From Segatella oulorum JCM 14966 (GTDB lineage Bacteria; Bacteroidota; Bacteroidia; Bacteroidales; Bacteroidaceae): a stretch of DNA of 64,000 nucleotides. The stretch is from assembly GCF_000613785.1 (NCBI RefSeq), contig NZ_BAJQ01000002.1:1-64000 (forward strand), in the 5' to 3' direction. Both the position numbers and the translations under genes were made by a program. The notes beneath the pieces were generated by a model that was not told the origin of the DNA, searched no databases, and worked only from the letters and a program-made list of their open reading frames with translations. This document shows positions 52,542 to 62,098 of the stretch, piece by piece. How positions within the stretch are numbered: position 1 is the first letter of the stretch; the number at the start of each line of letters is the position of its first letter.

Positions 52542-53639
52542 TCATTCCACCACTTTCAGCGGTGCTTCCCAGCCCATGATGTGGGCTATTTGGGGGATGA
52601 GCGACATGGCTACCTTGCGTTGTCCGCGGTAGTTGGGATGCCAAGAGGCACCATAATCGGTGGCATCGTCGATGATGTTGTTCATCGAATGGCTCACAAA
52701 CACGTGGCCATCCGCGGCTGTCTCGCGTTCCAAGAGGTCTAAAGCCAACTGCAAATAGCGCGAAGCCGACTGCGGACGAATGCAGAAAACGGGCACGTTG
52801 CCATAATGAGTGCGCAGGCTTTGGAGCAGCTTTTTATACTGCGAGACATAGGCTTCGGGCGACGGAATGGCCAAGGGCGAGAAGTCGTTGGTGCCCAAAT
52901 TGACCACCACTAATTGGGGTTTGTAGGCCGAAAAGTCGTAGCGTGGCGCCTCATCGGCATCGAAAAGACGATCGTGTTTGTCGAACATGTTGCCCTCGGA
53001 TTGCGCTTTCGGCGCGCCATAGTTGCGCAGAATGCCGCGCCCACTGTGGGCAACAAGGGCATAATCGGCATCGAAATAGTGTGCGATGATGCAGGCGTAA
53101 GCCTGGTTACAATTCTCGGTTTCCAACGTAAACGGCTCGTCATGGCTTGTGCCTTCGGTGCCATAACCGCAGGTATAGGAGTCACCATAGAACTCGATGA
53201 AGCGCTGTTTGCGTGGCGATTTGCGCAACTGTTCGCCATTGTTGAGCAAGAAACCGTGGATGGTTGTGCGCCCATGTTCGCCCTCAGTGCATTGCTGCAG
53301 GCGCAGGGTGTGCCAGCCTTTGCCGAGCCCTTCGGCCAAAACAATGCGGTGGGGCTGCGTGCCTTGCAGCAAAATCTTGCGCACCAACCGGCCGTCAATC
53401 ATCACATTATGATAGGTTTTGCCTTGTGCCGAGGCCTGCATAGCGATGCTACTGCCCGAGAATTGCGTTTCTAAATAGGTGCCTACCCAATTATAACTGA
53501 CGCTGCCATCGGCCAAAGTCTGGGTGCGTCCGACATAAGTCACGTTGGATTGCAACAGCCGTTGCTTGCTAAATGATGTGGCAAAGGCACTGAAAACAGG
53601 CAGCAAGAGTGCCAAAAGTAGTCCATATTTCTGTTTCAT
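52542..53639 (-). CDS. secreted SGNH esterase, CE2-like acetyl esterase
   Basis: 365 residues with signal peptide MKQKYGLLLALLLPVFSAFA. N-terminal jelly-roll (SNVTYVGRTQTLADGSVSYN, WVGTYLETQFSGSS) of about 110 residues. The SGNH hydrolase follows: EFYGDSYTCGYG (Ser), SGRGILRNYG (Gly), VVNLGTNDFSP (Asn), and DYGASWHPNYRGQ (His). This two-domain layout is typical of carbohydrate esterase family 2, which removes acetyl groups from plant polysaccharides. It might act with the mannanase at 10-11 kb (acetylated mannan), but they are not adjacent. Start at 53639 for the signal peptide. Confidence 0.88.
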   Translation of the reverse strand: MKQKYGLLLALLLPVFSAFATSFSKQRLLQSNVTYVGRTQTLADGSVSYNWVGTYLETQFSGSSIAMQASAQGKTYHNVMIDGRLVRKILLQGTQPHRIVLAEGLGKGWHTLRLQQCTEGEHGRTTIHGFLLNNGEQLRKSPRKQRFIEFYGDSYTCGYGTEGTSHDEPFTLETENCNQAYACIIAHYFDADYALVAHSGRGILRNYGAPKAQSEGNMFDKHDRLFDADEAPRYDFSAYKPQLVVVNLGTNDFSPLAIPSPEAYVSQYKKLLQSLRTHYGNVPVFCIRPQSASRYLQLALDLLERETAADGHVFVSHSMNNIIDDATDYGASWHPNYRGQRKVAMSLIPQIAHIMGWEAPLKVVE

Positions 53640-53866
53640 GTTGTTGGATATAGCGCGGAATGAATGTGCCTTTGGGGGCCTCACCGGCGGCTATATTTCG
53701 TTTTAAACGTTAGGAATTTAAGTAATGCACGGCAAAATTAAGCAATTATTTATGATTTCGTGCGCCTTCGTTCCATTATTTTTTAACGCCCACGCATTTT
53801 ACTTTCCTTTTCGATGTTAAGCGCATGTCCACGGGCTTCATCGTTCCTTCGTGGACAAAAACAGTC
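53640..53866. other. promoter-side gap of the esterase gene
   Basis: No ORF. CGTTCCTTCGTGGAC-type sequence leads into array D. No convincing promoter seen. Confidence 0.25.
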
Positions 53867-54090
53867 GAAACTCCCCTGGGTTTTCGACTGTTTTTATCAA
53901 AAATGAGCGAAACACCCCCGGTTCTCAGCTATTTTTTTCAAAAACAAACGAGACGCCCCCGGTTCTCAATCGTTTTTCATAAAAACGAGTGAAACCACCC
54001 TGTGGTTTCGCATATTTTTATCAAAAACGGGCGAGAACACCCTGTGGTTTCATCCATTTTCAGTAAAAACAGGTCAGAACGCCCTGTGGT
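53867..54090. repeat. 41/42-bp tandem array, 6 units (array D)
   Basis: Units at 53867, 53909, 53950, 53991, 54033 and 54075 (steps 42, 41, 41, 42, 42). Read on the minus strand the units run GAGAACCGGGGGTGTTTC followed by GCTCATTTTTGATAAAAAC, the same family as array C (32367) in the opposite orientation. The first three units read CCCCgG in the head and the last three CCCTGtG, so two local subfamilies exist. Confidence 0.85.
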
Positions 54091-54186
54091 TTCGGATGTT
54101 TTCTGCCCACGGGCACGGGCTGCCTGCTGCGGTTTCGTGACCGAAAAGAAGCGCATCCACGCGCTGCCTCGTGCGCTATCGGCACG

Positions 54187-54225
54187 AAAAAAGGTCTATC
54201 CACCTTGCCGATGGATAGACCTTTT
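54187..54225 (-). terminator. intrinsic terminator of pckA
   Basis: On the minus strand AAAGGTCTATCCA pairs with TGGATAGACCTTT, followed by a T run (54192-54187). Confidence 0.85.
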
Positions 54226-54245
54226 GAAGTTTTATTGCTTGAAGT

Positions 54246-55859
54246 TTAGAGCTGTGGGCCGGCAGCAACGAGTGCTTTACCAGCTTCATTGGTCTCGTAC
54301 TTCTTGAAGTTCTTGATGAAACGAGCAGCCAAGTCCTTTGCTTTCTCTTCCCATTGTGCTGCGTTAGCATAGGTGTCGCGAGGATCAAGGATGTCGGTTG
54401 CAACACCTTCTAACTTCGTAGGAACAGTGAAGTTGAAGTAAGGAATCTGCTTGGTTGGTGCATTATCGATAGAATGATTGAGGATAGCATCGATAATTCC
54501 ACGTGTATCGCGGATAGAGATGCGCTTGCCAGTACCATTCCAACCGGTGTTCACTAAGTAAGCTTTTGCACCGCTCTTCTGCATCTTCTTCACCAATTCT
54601 TCAGCATATTTGGTTGGGTGAAGCTCCAAGAAAGCTTGACCGAAGCAAGCAGAGAAGGTTGGTGTAGGCTCGGTGATGCCGCGCTCTGTACCGGCTAATT
54701 TAGCGGTAAAGCCCGAGAGGAAGTAGTATTTTGTTTGCTCTGCATTCAAAATAGATACCGGAGGCAATACACCAAATGCGTCAGCCGACAAGAAGATGAC
54801 TTGCTTTGCAGCCGGACCTTGTGACAAGGGGCGCTGGATGTTCTTGATGTGATAGATAGGATAAGAAACGCGGGTGTTCTCGGTTACGCTCTTATCTGCG
54901 AAATCAATCTTGCCCTTTGCGTCAACAGTGACGTTCTCGAGCAATGCATCGCGGGTGATAGCACCATAGATATCGGGCTCAGATTCCTTGTCAAGGTTGA
55001 TTACTTTCGCATAGCAACCGCCCTCATAGTTGAATACTCCCTTGTCATCCCAGCCGTGTTCGTCGTCGCCAATGAGCTTACGTTTCGGATCGGTTGACAG
55101 CGTTGTCTTACCAGTTCCAGAGAGACCGAAGAAGATAGCGGTGTTTTCGCCGTTCATATCGGTGTTGGCCGAGCAGTGCATCGAAGCCATACCCTTCAAT
55201 GGCAAGAAGTAGTTCATCATCGAGAACATGCCCTTCTTCATCTCACCACCGTACCAAGTGTTGATGATTACCTGCTCTTTTGAGGTTACGTTGAACATCA
55301 CACAGGTCTCAGAGTGCAAGCCAAGCTCTTTCCAATTCTCAACCTTTGCCTTCGAAGCATTGTAAACAATGAAGTCGGGTTCTTGGTCAAAGTCAGCTTC
55401 ATCCTTTGGACGAATGAACATGTTTGTAACGAAATGTGCCTGCCAAGCCACCTCAACGATGAAGCGAATCTTCATACGTGTGTCCTTGTGTGTGCCGCAG
55501 AAACCATCAACAACAAACAAACGCTTGTTTGAAAGCTCTTTCTTGGCAATCTCTTTCACAGCTGCCCAAGCCTCTTTTGTGGCGCGATGGTTGTCGTTAT
55601 GATATTCTTCTGAGTCCCACCAAATGGTGTTATGAGAGGTCTCATCATCTACAATAAACTTGTCTTTAGGCGAACGTCCGGTGTAAATACCCGTCTTCAC
55701 GTTGATTGCACCAAGCTCGGTTTCTTGGCCTACTTCATAACCTTGGAGACCTTCTTTGGTCTCTTCGTTGAACAATACTTCATAAGAAGGATTGTAAAGC
55801 ACTTCAGTTGTTCCGGTAATACCGTACTTTTCGAGTACTGATTTGTCAAACTTTGCCAT
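54246..55859 (-). CDS. pckA: phosphoenolpyruvate carboxykinase (ATP)
   Basis: 537 residues. Interconverts oxaloacetate plus ATP with PEP, CO2 and ADP; in succinate-producing Bacteroidales it usually runs toward oxaloacetate. [20 protein letters not shown] is the kinase P-loop (about residue 245), [20 protein letters not shown] the metal site, and [13 protein letters not shown] the substrate Arg. Codon use is highly optimised, unlike most neighbours, which suggests high expression. It connects with the DcuB/AspA fumarate route through C4-acid metabolism. Confidence 0.97.
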   Translation of the reverse strand: MAKFDKSVLEKYGITGTTEVLYNPSYEVLFNEETKEGLQGYEVGQETELGAINVKTGIYTGRSPKDKFIVDDETSHNTIWWDSEEYHNDNHRATKEAWAAVKEIAKKELSNKRLFVVDGFCGTHKDTRMKIRFIVEVAWQAHFVTNMFIRPKDEADFDQEPDFIVYNASKAKVENWKELGLHSETCVMFNVTSKEQVIINTWYGGEMKKGMFSMMNYFLPLKGMASMHCSANTDMNGENTAIFFGLSGTGKTTLSTDPKRKLIGDDEHGWDDKGVFNYEGGCYAKVINLDKESEPDIYGAITRDALLENVTVDAKGKIDFADKSVTENTRVSYPIYHIKNIQRPLSQGPAAKQVIFLSADAFGVLPPVSILNAEQTKYYFLSGFTAKLAGTERGITEPTPTFSACFGQAFLELHPTKYAEELVKKMQKSGAKAYLVNTGWNGTGKRISIRDTRGIIDAILNHSIDNAPTKQIPYFNFTVPTKLEGVATDILDPRDTYANAAQWEEKAKDLAARFIKNFKKYETNEAGKALVAAGPQL

Positions 55860-55924
55860 TTTGTAATAATGTATTTAAGTTGTGAAAATAATTTTGTTAT
55901 CGCAATGTTTTGTTATTCTGACCG

Positions 55925-55956
55925 CAAAGTTAGAAAAAAAAATATATAATCATAAA
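55925..55956 (-). promoter_or_regulatory. promoter of pckA
   Basis: On the minus strand TTTA (55956-55953), 20 bases, TAACTTTG (55932-55925). Leader of about 60 nt. Confidence 0.6.
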
Positions 55957-56047
55957 GCACAAAGGCATGAAAAATGGGGGTAGCTTTTTCCTTTTAGGTT
56001 AAAGATTTTAAAAAACAAGAGGGGCTCAAGACATTTGCAAAACAGAC

Positions 56048-56079
56048 TTTGCAAAAGCATAGAGAAATAGCTAACTTTG
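56048..56079 (+). promoter_or_regulatory. promoter of upp
   Basis: TTTG (56048-56051), 20 bases, TAACTTTG (56072-56079), giving a leader of only about 16 nt. Confidence 0.7.
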
Positions 56080-56101
56080 CAAAAATTATTATCAAGCACC
56101 G

Positions 56102-56761
56102 ATGAAAATAATCAATTTCTCCGAGCAAAACAGCATCATCAACCAGTATATGGCTGAGATTCGCGATGCAGAATATCAGAAAAATCGGCTCCTTTTTCGC
56201 AATAATATCATGCGCATTGGCGAGTTTGAGGCGTTCGAACTCTCCAAAACGCTGGCCTATGCGCCCAAGGAAGTGACCACCCCCTTAGGCGTTTCCACCG
56301 TGAATGTGCCCACCGACAAGATTGTTTTGGCCACCATTTTCCGCGCCGGGCTCCCCTTTCACAACGGGTTTCTCAACGTTTTCGACCACGCTGGCAATGC
56401 TTTTGTCAGCGCTTATCGTGAATATAAGGATGCCGCACATCACGAAGTGGGCATCCATATCGAATATTTAGCTACGCCCAGCATCGACGAAAAAAATCTC
56501 ATTATCGCCGACCCTATGCTGGCTACAGGCGGCAGCATGGAATTGGGCTACAAGGCTTTTCTCACGAAAGGCACGCCGAAGCAAATCCATGTGTGCTGCG
56601 TTATCGCCTCACCCGAAGGCATTGAACACATCAAAAAGACATTTCCCAACGAGAAAACCACCATCTGGTGTGCGGCCATCGACCCCGGCATGAACGAGCA
56701 TAAATACATCGTTCCGGGCTTTGGTGACGCAGGTGATTTGTGCTATGGCGGCAAACTGTGA
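56102..56761 (+). CDS. upp: uracil phosphoribosyltransferase
   Basis: 219 residues. Salvages uracil to UMP with PRPP. IADPMLATGGSMELG is the PRPP-binding loop, and TIFRAGLPFHNGFLNVF and VPGFGDAGDLCYGG are conserved. Divergent from pckA. A 22-bp module array begins at its stop codon. Confidence 0.94.
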   Translation: MKIINFSEQNSIINQYMAEIRDAEYQKNRLLFRNNIMRIGEFEAFELSKTLAYAPKEVTTPLGVSTVNVPTDKIVLATIFRAGLPFHNGFLNVFDHAGNAFVSAYREYKDAAHHEVGIHIEYLATPSIDEKNLIIADPMLATGGSMELGYKAFLTKGTPKQIHVCCVIASPEGIEHIKKTFPNEKTTIWCAAIDPGMNEHKYIVPGFGDAGDLCYGGKL

Positions 56762-56764
56762 CGC

Positions 56765-56852
56765 AATCGCTACTAAATTATCCGGTAATTGCAACTGAAT
56801 TGCACGGTAATTGCATGCAAATTGCCAAGCAAAAGCATGCAGATTGTCGGGC
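56765..56852. repeat. 22-bp module array (4 cores) directly after upp
   Basis: Cores AATCGCTACTAAATT (56765), AATTGCAACTGAATT (56787), AATTGCATGCAAATT (56809) and AAAAGCATGCAGATT (56831), with spacers ATCCGGT, GCACGGT, GCCAAGC and GTCGGGC. The 7 nt before the first core (GTGACGC) fit the spacer pattern and contain the upp stop codon. Confidence 0.85.
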
Positions 56853-57149
56853 CATTTATAGGATAGGGTGTGGCAACCTCCACCCCATGCCTTTATCATC
56901 TTGACCGGGCGGCAAGATGACAGGAGCCGCAAGGGGTGACGGTTTCTACCCCTTTCAACTGCGGTGGGACCTGCTTTGCAACGATTTGTGGTGCATAGGG
57001 CCGATGAAGTTGCACCACCATGAGCCATGATGGCGTAGCCTTTGCCGTCAGTGCATGACACAGGCGTGGCACATCGGTTCTTGATGGGCATCGCAATCGT
57101 TGGGACAGCCTGTTTTTCGGTGCGGCGTTTCATTTCCGTAGCGTTTTAT
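56853..57149. other. intergenic DNA with no gene recognised
   Basis: GC-rich, with small inverted repeats (AGGGGTGAC...CTACCCCTTT near 56930-56955; CATCATGG/CCATGATG region near 57020-57033). A long minus-strand frame here (to 57133) has composition unlike a protein and runs through the 22-bp array. Nothing assigned. Confidence 0.35.
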
Positions 57150-57180
57150 TTTGAAAGTCTTTCCTTTTTCAGTACCTTTG
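57150..57180 (+). promoter_or_regulatory. promoter of cysS
   Basis: TTTG (57150-57153), 19 bases, TACCTTTG (57173-57180). Leader of about 110 nt. Confidence 0.75.
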
Positions 57181-57298
57181 CAACAGCAAATGTTTCCGCA
57201 GAGCAGAGAACTTGAATTGGTGCAGGCCAGCGCCCTGTCAGGACGCGGAAACGTTGATTTTGAGCAACGAAAAAGAATATAGAGACAAGAGAAAAAGC

Positions 57299-58789
57299 AT
57301 GGAACAGAACTTTTTAATTTACAATACACTCACCCGTCGCAAAGAGTTGTTCAAGCCCTTGCATGCTCCCCACGTGGGGATGTATGTGTGTGGGCCAACG
57401 GTTTATGGCGACCCTCACTTGGGACATGCACGCCCTGCCATCACCTTTGATGTGCTTTTCCGCTATCTTAAGCACCAAGGTTATCAGGTACGTTATGTGC
57501 GTAACATCACCGATGTGGGGCATTTGGAACACGATGCCGACGAGGGTGACGACAAGATTGAAAAGAAAGCTCGTTTAGAGCAATTGGAACCGATGGAGAT
57601 TGCGCAGTTCTATACCAACCGTTATCACGATGCGATGGACGCTTTGAATGTGCTTCGCCCCTCGATCGAACCGCATGCCACAGGGCATGTCATCGAACAA
57701 GAGGAGTTGGTGCAGCAGATTTTAGACAATGGCTACGCCTATGAAAGCCATGGGAGCGTTTACTTTGATGTTGTGAAATATGATAAAGATCATCGCTATG
57801 GCGTGCTTTCGGGGCGCAATCTTCACGATATTATCAACCATTCGCGCGAACTTCAGGGCGTGGGTGAGAAGCGCAACCAGGCCGATTTCGCTTTATGGAA
57901 GCGCGCTTCGGCCGAACATATCATGCGATGGCCCAGCCCTTGGAGCATGGGGTTCCCCGGATGGCACTGCGAATGCACGGCCATGGGGCGCAAATATTTG
58001 GGCGACCATTTCGATATTCATGGCGGAGGCATGGACCTTATCTTCCCCCATCATGAGTGCGAGATAGCACAAGCTGTGGCGAGTCAAGGCGAACCGATGG
58101 TGAAATATTGGATGCACAACAACATGATTACCATCAATGGGCAGAAAATGGGTAAGAGTTTGGGCAATTTCATCACGCTCGAACAGTTTTTTACCGGAGC
58201 ACATGAGAGCCTTTCGCAGGCCTATTCACCCATGACCATCCGCTTCTTTATCCTCTCAGCCCACTATCGTGGGACGGTGGATTTCAGCAATGATGCTCTG
58301 CAAGCCGCGCAAAAGGGTTATGAAAAGTTGATGAATGCCTACGACGATTTGGCGCGTGTGCCGGTGGCTTCGGCATGCAATGAGGCGACGAAGACCTTTG
58401 TTTCAGCGTTGAAACAGCGTTGCTATGACGCAATGAACGACGACCTTCAGACGCCGTTGGTCATCAGTTATCTTTTCGAAGCGGCCCATCTTGTGAACAA
58501 TCTATTGGCCCATCAGGTCACCATCTGCGCCGATTGCTTGGCCGAACTCAAAGCCACTTTCGAGCTGTTTGCATTTGACTTGTTGGGCTTGAAGGCAGAA
58601 AAGGGCAACAACAACGATGCACGCGAGCAGGCTTTTGGTGAGGTTGTCGACATGGTTCTTGATCTTCGTGCCAAGGCTAAGGCCGATAAAGACTGGGCAA
58701 CGAGCGACAAAATCCGCGATGCTTTAGCCAATGCGGGCTTCGAAGTGAAAGATACGAAGGACGGGGTGACGTGGAAATTGAATCGATAA
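57299..58789 (+). CDS. cysS: cysteinyl-tRNA synthetase
   Basis: 496 residues. [19 protein letters not shown] has the zinc Cys and the HIGH-type motif (HLGH), [10 protein letters not shown] and HHECEIAQ the other zinc ligands, and [10 protein letters not shown] the KMSKS loop. C-terminal anticodon domain complete. Start at [10 protein letters not shown] (57299); an upstream in-frame ATG at 57212 would add 29 atypical residues. Confidence 0.96.
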   Translation: MEQNFLIYNTLTRRKELFKPLHAPHVGMYVCGPTVYGDPHLGHARPAITFDVLFRYLKHQGYQVRYVRNITDVGHLEHDADEGDDKIEKKARLEQLEPMEIAQFYTNRYHDAMDALNVLRPSIEPHATGHVIEQEELVQQILDNGYAYESHGSVYFDVVKYDKDHRYGVLSGRNLHDIINHSRELQGVGEKRNQADFALWKRASAEHIMRWPSPWSMGFPGWHCECTAMGRKYLGDHFDIHGGGMDLIFPHHECEIAQAVASQGEPMVKYWMHNNMITINGQKMGKSLGNFITLEQFFTGAHESLSQAYSPMTIRFFILSAHYRGTVDFSNDALQAAQKGYEKLMNAYDDLARVPVASACNEATKTFVSALKQRCYDAMNDDLQTPLVISYLFEAAHLVNNLLAHQVTICADCLAELKATFELFAFDLLGLKAEKGNNNDAREQAFGEVVDMVLDLRAKAKADKDWATSDKIRDALANAGFEVKDTKDGVTWKLNR

Positions 58790-58800
58790 CCCACACGATA

Positions 58801-58836
58801 AATGGAGCAACTCAGCCGAGCTGCTCCATTTTTTAG
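58801..58836 (+). terminator. intrinsic terminator of cysS
   Basis: AATGGAGCA...TGCTCCATT, with an inner CTC/GAG, forms a strong stem followed by TTTT. Confidence 0.85.
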
Positions 58837-59155
58837 GCACGTGCGTTGAGGTCTTGCTTGTTTTTCTGTGACGAGGGGGCGTTATGTTGGCGCTATCCGT
58901 TGGTTGATGCTTGGCGACAGGCGCCCGATTTACAAACATACCATCCCCTTTTGGGCTTGCATCCCTGTGCATCCTCCCCTCTTGTGACCTTCTTTCGTCG
59001 GCAATCCCAGGCAGATGAAAGTGCAACCGCGGTGGAAGTGGGCACGCTATTGCATTCATTGTAAATTGAAAATAGGGCAGATACACATTCAATTGCCATT
59101 TGTCACAAGTTAAGAATATCAAGAGGGATTACTTCTTATCATCTATATAAAATAC
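58837..59155. other. intergenic DNA, no gene recognised
   Basis: Short frames only; none has protein-like features. Composition shifts from GC-rich to AT-rich at about 59050, where the accessory-looking right-hand region begins. Confidence 0.35.
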
Positions 59156-59195
59156 AAAAAGCGTGCTACATCGTCTTCGTTGAAGACTTCGTAGC
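59156..59195 (-). terminator. terminator of the minus-strand lipoprotein gene
   Basis: On the minus strand GCTACGAAGTCTTC pairs with GAAGACGATGTAGC (two mismatches) around a 3-nt loop, then a T run. Confidence 0.6.
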
Positions 59196-59292
59196 CCCGC
59201 TTCTTACTTTATTTTTAGATGTGGAATGTTATTTCAGAGGTAGCTTTTTTATGGCCTTACCGCTCAAAACATTTTGTAAATCACCCACATTA

Positions 59293-59868
59293 CTATTCTA
59301 TTTTGCTGAGTTCGAAGTCACCATTACTCTTCTCTTGGAAGGTAATGGTAAGTTCTTCTGTAGAACTTTTTACAACTTTTTTAAGTTTGTTGCATTCAAT
59401 ATTCTCAATAAAGATAACCGTGCCTCCACAAAAAATCTCTTTAGATTCCTTTGCCTTGTCAGAGATACCCAGCCTATAGGTGAGTTTTACATCGAAATGT
59501 TGTTTCCCAACTCGCAAAAAGGCTGTAGAAGAACTCGTATATGAAATTACCTTTCCATTATCAATCATTGATGACCTTTGAGGAAGATTGGGGTACAATG
59601 TAAAAAAGGTATTGCCCATACTATCGTGCCCTAAATCAATTGGGAGCGTACTTTTTGAAAGACTCCCAGTTGCAGAAATACCTTTATCTGCCAACAACTG
59701 ACTATAATTGAAAACGCCACCCTCTTTACTATTGATCTTAATTTTAATAGTATTATTCACTGGTGTAACGACTATCGGCTGATAAATAGCATCTCCTTGA
59801 TTGTTACACGAGGGTAAAACCATAGCGCCCAATAGGATAAGTAGCGCTGATAAAAATTTAGTAATCAT
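59293..59868 (-). CDS. lipoprotein of unknown function
   Basis: 191 residues. Signal MITKFLSALLILLGAMVLPS, then the lipobox Cys at residue 21, then CNNQGDAIYQPIVVTPVNNT. The remainder is beta-rich (IKIKINSKEGGVFNYSQLLA, KVISYTSSSTAFLRVGKQHF). No family recognised. AT-rich codons compared with the core genes suggest a newly acquired gene. It has its own promoter and is divergent from the next lipoprotein. Confidence 0.7.
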   Translation of the reverse strand: MITKFLSALLILLGAMVLPSCNNQGDAIYQPIVVTPVNNTIKIKINSKEGGVFNYSQLLADKGISATGSLSKSTLPIDLGHDSMGNTFFTLYPNLPQRSSMIDNGKVISYTSSSTAFLRVGKQHFDVKLTYRLGISDKAKESKEIFCGGTVIFIENIECNKLKKVVKSSTEELTITFQEKSNGDFELSKIE

Positions 59869-59909
59869 TGTGGTAAATGTTTTAAAAATTGGATTTGTTA
59901 TATTAATTG

Positions 59910-59941
59910 CAAACTTATAGAAAAGATAATAGATATGCAAA
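59910..59941 (-). promoter_or_regulatory. promoter of the minus-strand lipoprotein
   Basis: On the minus strand TTTG (59941-59938), 20 bases, TAAGTTTG (59917-59910): a full consensus match. It supports the start at 59868. Confidence 0.75.
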
Positions 59942-60195
59942 TTTAGATTATTAAAAAGTTTATTGTTGTTTTTTTTAACAAAAGGTGTTCCAACTGCAAA
60001 TGTCTTTTTAATTGTATTTGAGTCAAAAGGTGGATGATAGGTGAGGAACTTTCTCTAAAATGGTTAATATACACTTAATACAAAATGGGCTTTTTGGAAA
60101 TAATTCCGTGTTGGTTATCAAATAGTTATGACTTTTCGGTACTTTTTTTTGCTTATACTTTTGTGATGAAAGATACAGCCCTTTGCGTTTTTTGC

Positions 60196-60203
60196 TAATT
60201 TTG
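60196..60203 (+). promoter_or_regulatory. -7 promoter element for the DUF5004-like operon
   Basis: TAATTTTG lies 42 bases before the ATG at 60245. Weak -33. The gap from 59942 to here is AT-rich and holds nothing else recognisable. Confidence 0.5.
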
Positions 60204-60244
60204 TGGTTACCAAACTTAAATGTCTATTTTTGATGTTTTTAGCT

Positions 60245-60748
60245 ATGTATACTAAGAAAGTAAAAGCAGGGTCACTGTTGTTGGGCTTCGTTGCCTTGAT
60301 AGGACTCGGTGGATGTAACACCGTTGAGGACGGAAGTTACACAGAACCTATTCGGCTCTATGAGAAGATAGGTGGAAAATGGGTGTTGAATTCGATGGTA
60401 CAAACGGACGAAAGTAATGCGAAAACCATGACTTTAACCAATCTGTTGGATTTTGATACCTTTGTGATTCATTTCGATTGTGACGCTACTGGCGCCCCGT
60501 CGGCTTTCACTATTGACGGCGATGCCCCCGCGTTGCTGCCCGTGAAAGGCACATGGACGCTCGACAGTCCGTTCTATAAATCGGATGGTGAGGCGGTAAA
60601 TCTCACGCTAAAGGGCAGTGATGCTTCGAAACAACTCACGATTTCGAGTGTGCCCGGTGCGACTAAAACGTTGGCTTTTAAGCTCATTCGTAAGGTGAAC
60701 GATAAACCTTTTGTGTCGTATAGTTATCATTTAACGCAGGCCGAATAA
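60245..60748 (+). CDS. small lipoprotein, DUF5004-like
   Basis: 167 residues. Signal TKKVKAGSLLLGFVALIGLG then GC (lipobox Cys at residue 24), followed by NTVEDGSYTEPIRLYEKIGG. The body is a lipocalin-like beta barrel (KWVLNSMVQTDESNAKTMTL, GTWTLDSPFYKSDGEAVNLT, LKGSDASKQLTI). The arrangement with a roughly 400-residue secreted protein and SusC downstream is typical of DUF5004/DUF4961 loci in Bacteroidetes; the exact family name should be confirmed by a profile search. Confidence 0.7.
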   Translation: MYTKKVKAGSLLLGFVALIGLGGCNTVEDGSYTEPIRLYEKIGGKWVLNSMVQTDESNAKTMTLTNLLDFDTFVIHFDCDATGAPSAFTIDGDAPALLPVKGTWTLDSPFYKSDGEAVNLTLKGSDASKQLTISSVPGATKTLAFKLIRKVNDKPFVSYSYHLTQAE

Positions 60749-60819
60749 GTAAAAAGCATGTGATTTCCACCTTATATATATAGGAGGAGATCGTCTAAAC
60801 AACAATTAAACAACGCAAC

Positions 60820-62049
60820 ATGAAAAAATTAAACTATTATATCGTGACCTTGTTGGGGCTGCTATGTCCCCTCATGACGTGGGCAGAAGAAACCGATTTG
60901 GGCGTTCCTAAGGTGTGGACTGTGCCTGCTGTGTTTACTTGTGATGCGGAAGTGACGTTTTATTACGACATGACCGATGTGCAATTTCCCGAGGGAGTGG
61001 ACCTTTATTTGTGGGCATGGACGCCCACAGAGCCTGATGCCGGCAACGGAGGAAACTCTTCTACGTTTGCCAAACTAACCTATTTGGGCAACAACATCTA
61101 TTGCAAAAAGATGATACCTACGCAGTATTTTCATACCAATAAAGCCGCCTTTGAGTCGGATGATTGGCCGGGTTTCTGGTCGAGGTTGAAGACAAAGGAT
61201 GGCAGTAAGTGGAGTTCTGTGTTCCAAGCCCCTGATAGTCGTTCGGAATTTAAAGCATTCAAAGAGAGCGGAAAAGGATTTATGTTCTACTCAGGTCGTA
61301 AATCTAAAGGCTTTACAGAGAAGTTTATGTTGGACGAACCATTGACCGTTCTCTTCAATCCCGACGTGTATAAGTTGGGCGGACGCACGCTAACTGAGTT
61401 GGCAACAGATGCTGATTTTGTACAGTTTGGTGTGCATTCGGGTCTTAATAACTGGGCCATCATGCAGTCACTTGACGTGTGGCGGCCGGCTTGTTTGCAA
61501 AAGGTTGAAGTGAAAAAGCTGTCGAATGGGCTGTATGTTTGGCAGGTAGGCGTGCCCGTTGACTACTATTCTACCAATCCACAGGACGATGGTTCGCTCA
61601 AGAATACCGACTTGGCCGACCCCGATAAGCGTGCGGCTTTTGAGCTGGACAACATGACTTATCTGGTTGTAAAGGTGGTTAAAGATGGTGCAGGTGTCAA
61701 TCAATGGGGCGTGAACAGTGGCAATCAGCTGCAAAAAGCAGGTCAGGCTGTGCCCTATCCCGACCCCGTTTTCTCGATCTTCCCCACGCGTATCTCGCAA
61801 GAAGACATCCTGACCATCACACGGGAATATAATGAACGCACGGCGGGTGACCTTACTTATACCCTCATTGCAGGCGGAAAAACTATCACAGGTGTGATGG
61901 AAGGTGTGCGCGATAAGCGGCAGGCTACGGTGAATTTGCAAAAGGAATTGAAGGGCATTAGCGCCACACAGTTGCAGCTTGTGGTGAAGAATGCGCATGG
62001 GGTGACCCTTGTTGACACAACCATTCCTTTGCTTACCCCCGACAAATAA
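60820..62049 (+). CDS. secreted protein, DUF4961-like, upstream of SusC
   Basis: 409 residues with signal peptide MKKLNYYIVTLLGLLCPLMT then WAEE. Beta-sandwich sequence follows, with VFTCDAEVTFYYDMTDVQFP, LYLWAWTPTEPDAGNGG and MTYLVVKVVKDGAGVNQWGV; the last 80 residues look like an Ig-fold (YTLIAGGKTITGVMEGVRDK, LVVKNAHGVTLVDT). These features resemble surface proteins that bind carbohydrate next to SusC/D. Enzymatic residues not evident. It is 71 bases after the DUF5004-like gene and 50 bases before SusC, so one operon is likely. Confidence 0.7.
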   Translation: MKKLNYYIVTLLGLLCPLMTWAEETDLGVPKVWTVPAVFTCDAEVTFYYDMTDVQFPEGVDLYLWAWTPTEPDAGNGGNSSTFAKLTYLGNNIYCKKMIPTQYFHTNKAAFESDDWPGFWSRLKTKDGSKWSSVFQAPDSRSEFKAFKESGKGFMFYSGRKSKGFTEKFMLDEPLTVLFNPDVYKLGGRTLTELATDADFVQFGVHSGLNNWAIMQSLDVWRPACLQKVEVKKLSNGLYVWQVGVPVDYYSTNPQDDGSLKNTDLADPDKRAAFELDNMTYLVVKVVKDGAGVNQWGVNSGNQLQKAGQAVPYPDPVFSIFPTRISQEDILTITREYNERTAGDLTYTLIAGGKTITGVMEGVRDKRQATVNLQKELKGISATQLQLVVKNAHGVTLVDTTIPLLTPDK

Positions 62050-62098
62050 TTTATAAACAATGGGATTATCCCATGAAGTAACATCATACTGAAACCCT

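Noticed and set aside
56609-57133. 174-codon minus-strand frame after upp
   Set aside because: It overlaps the upp gene end and the 22-bp array and has unnatural composition.
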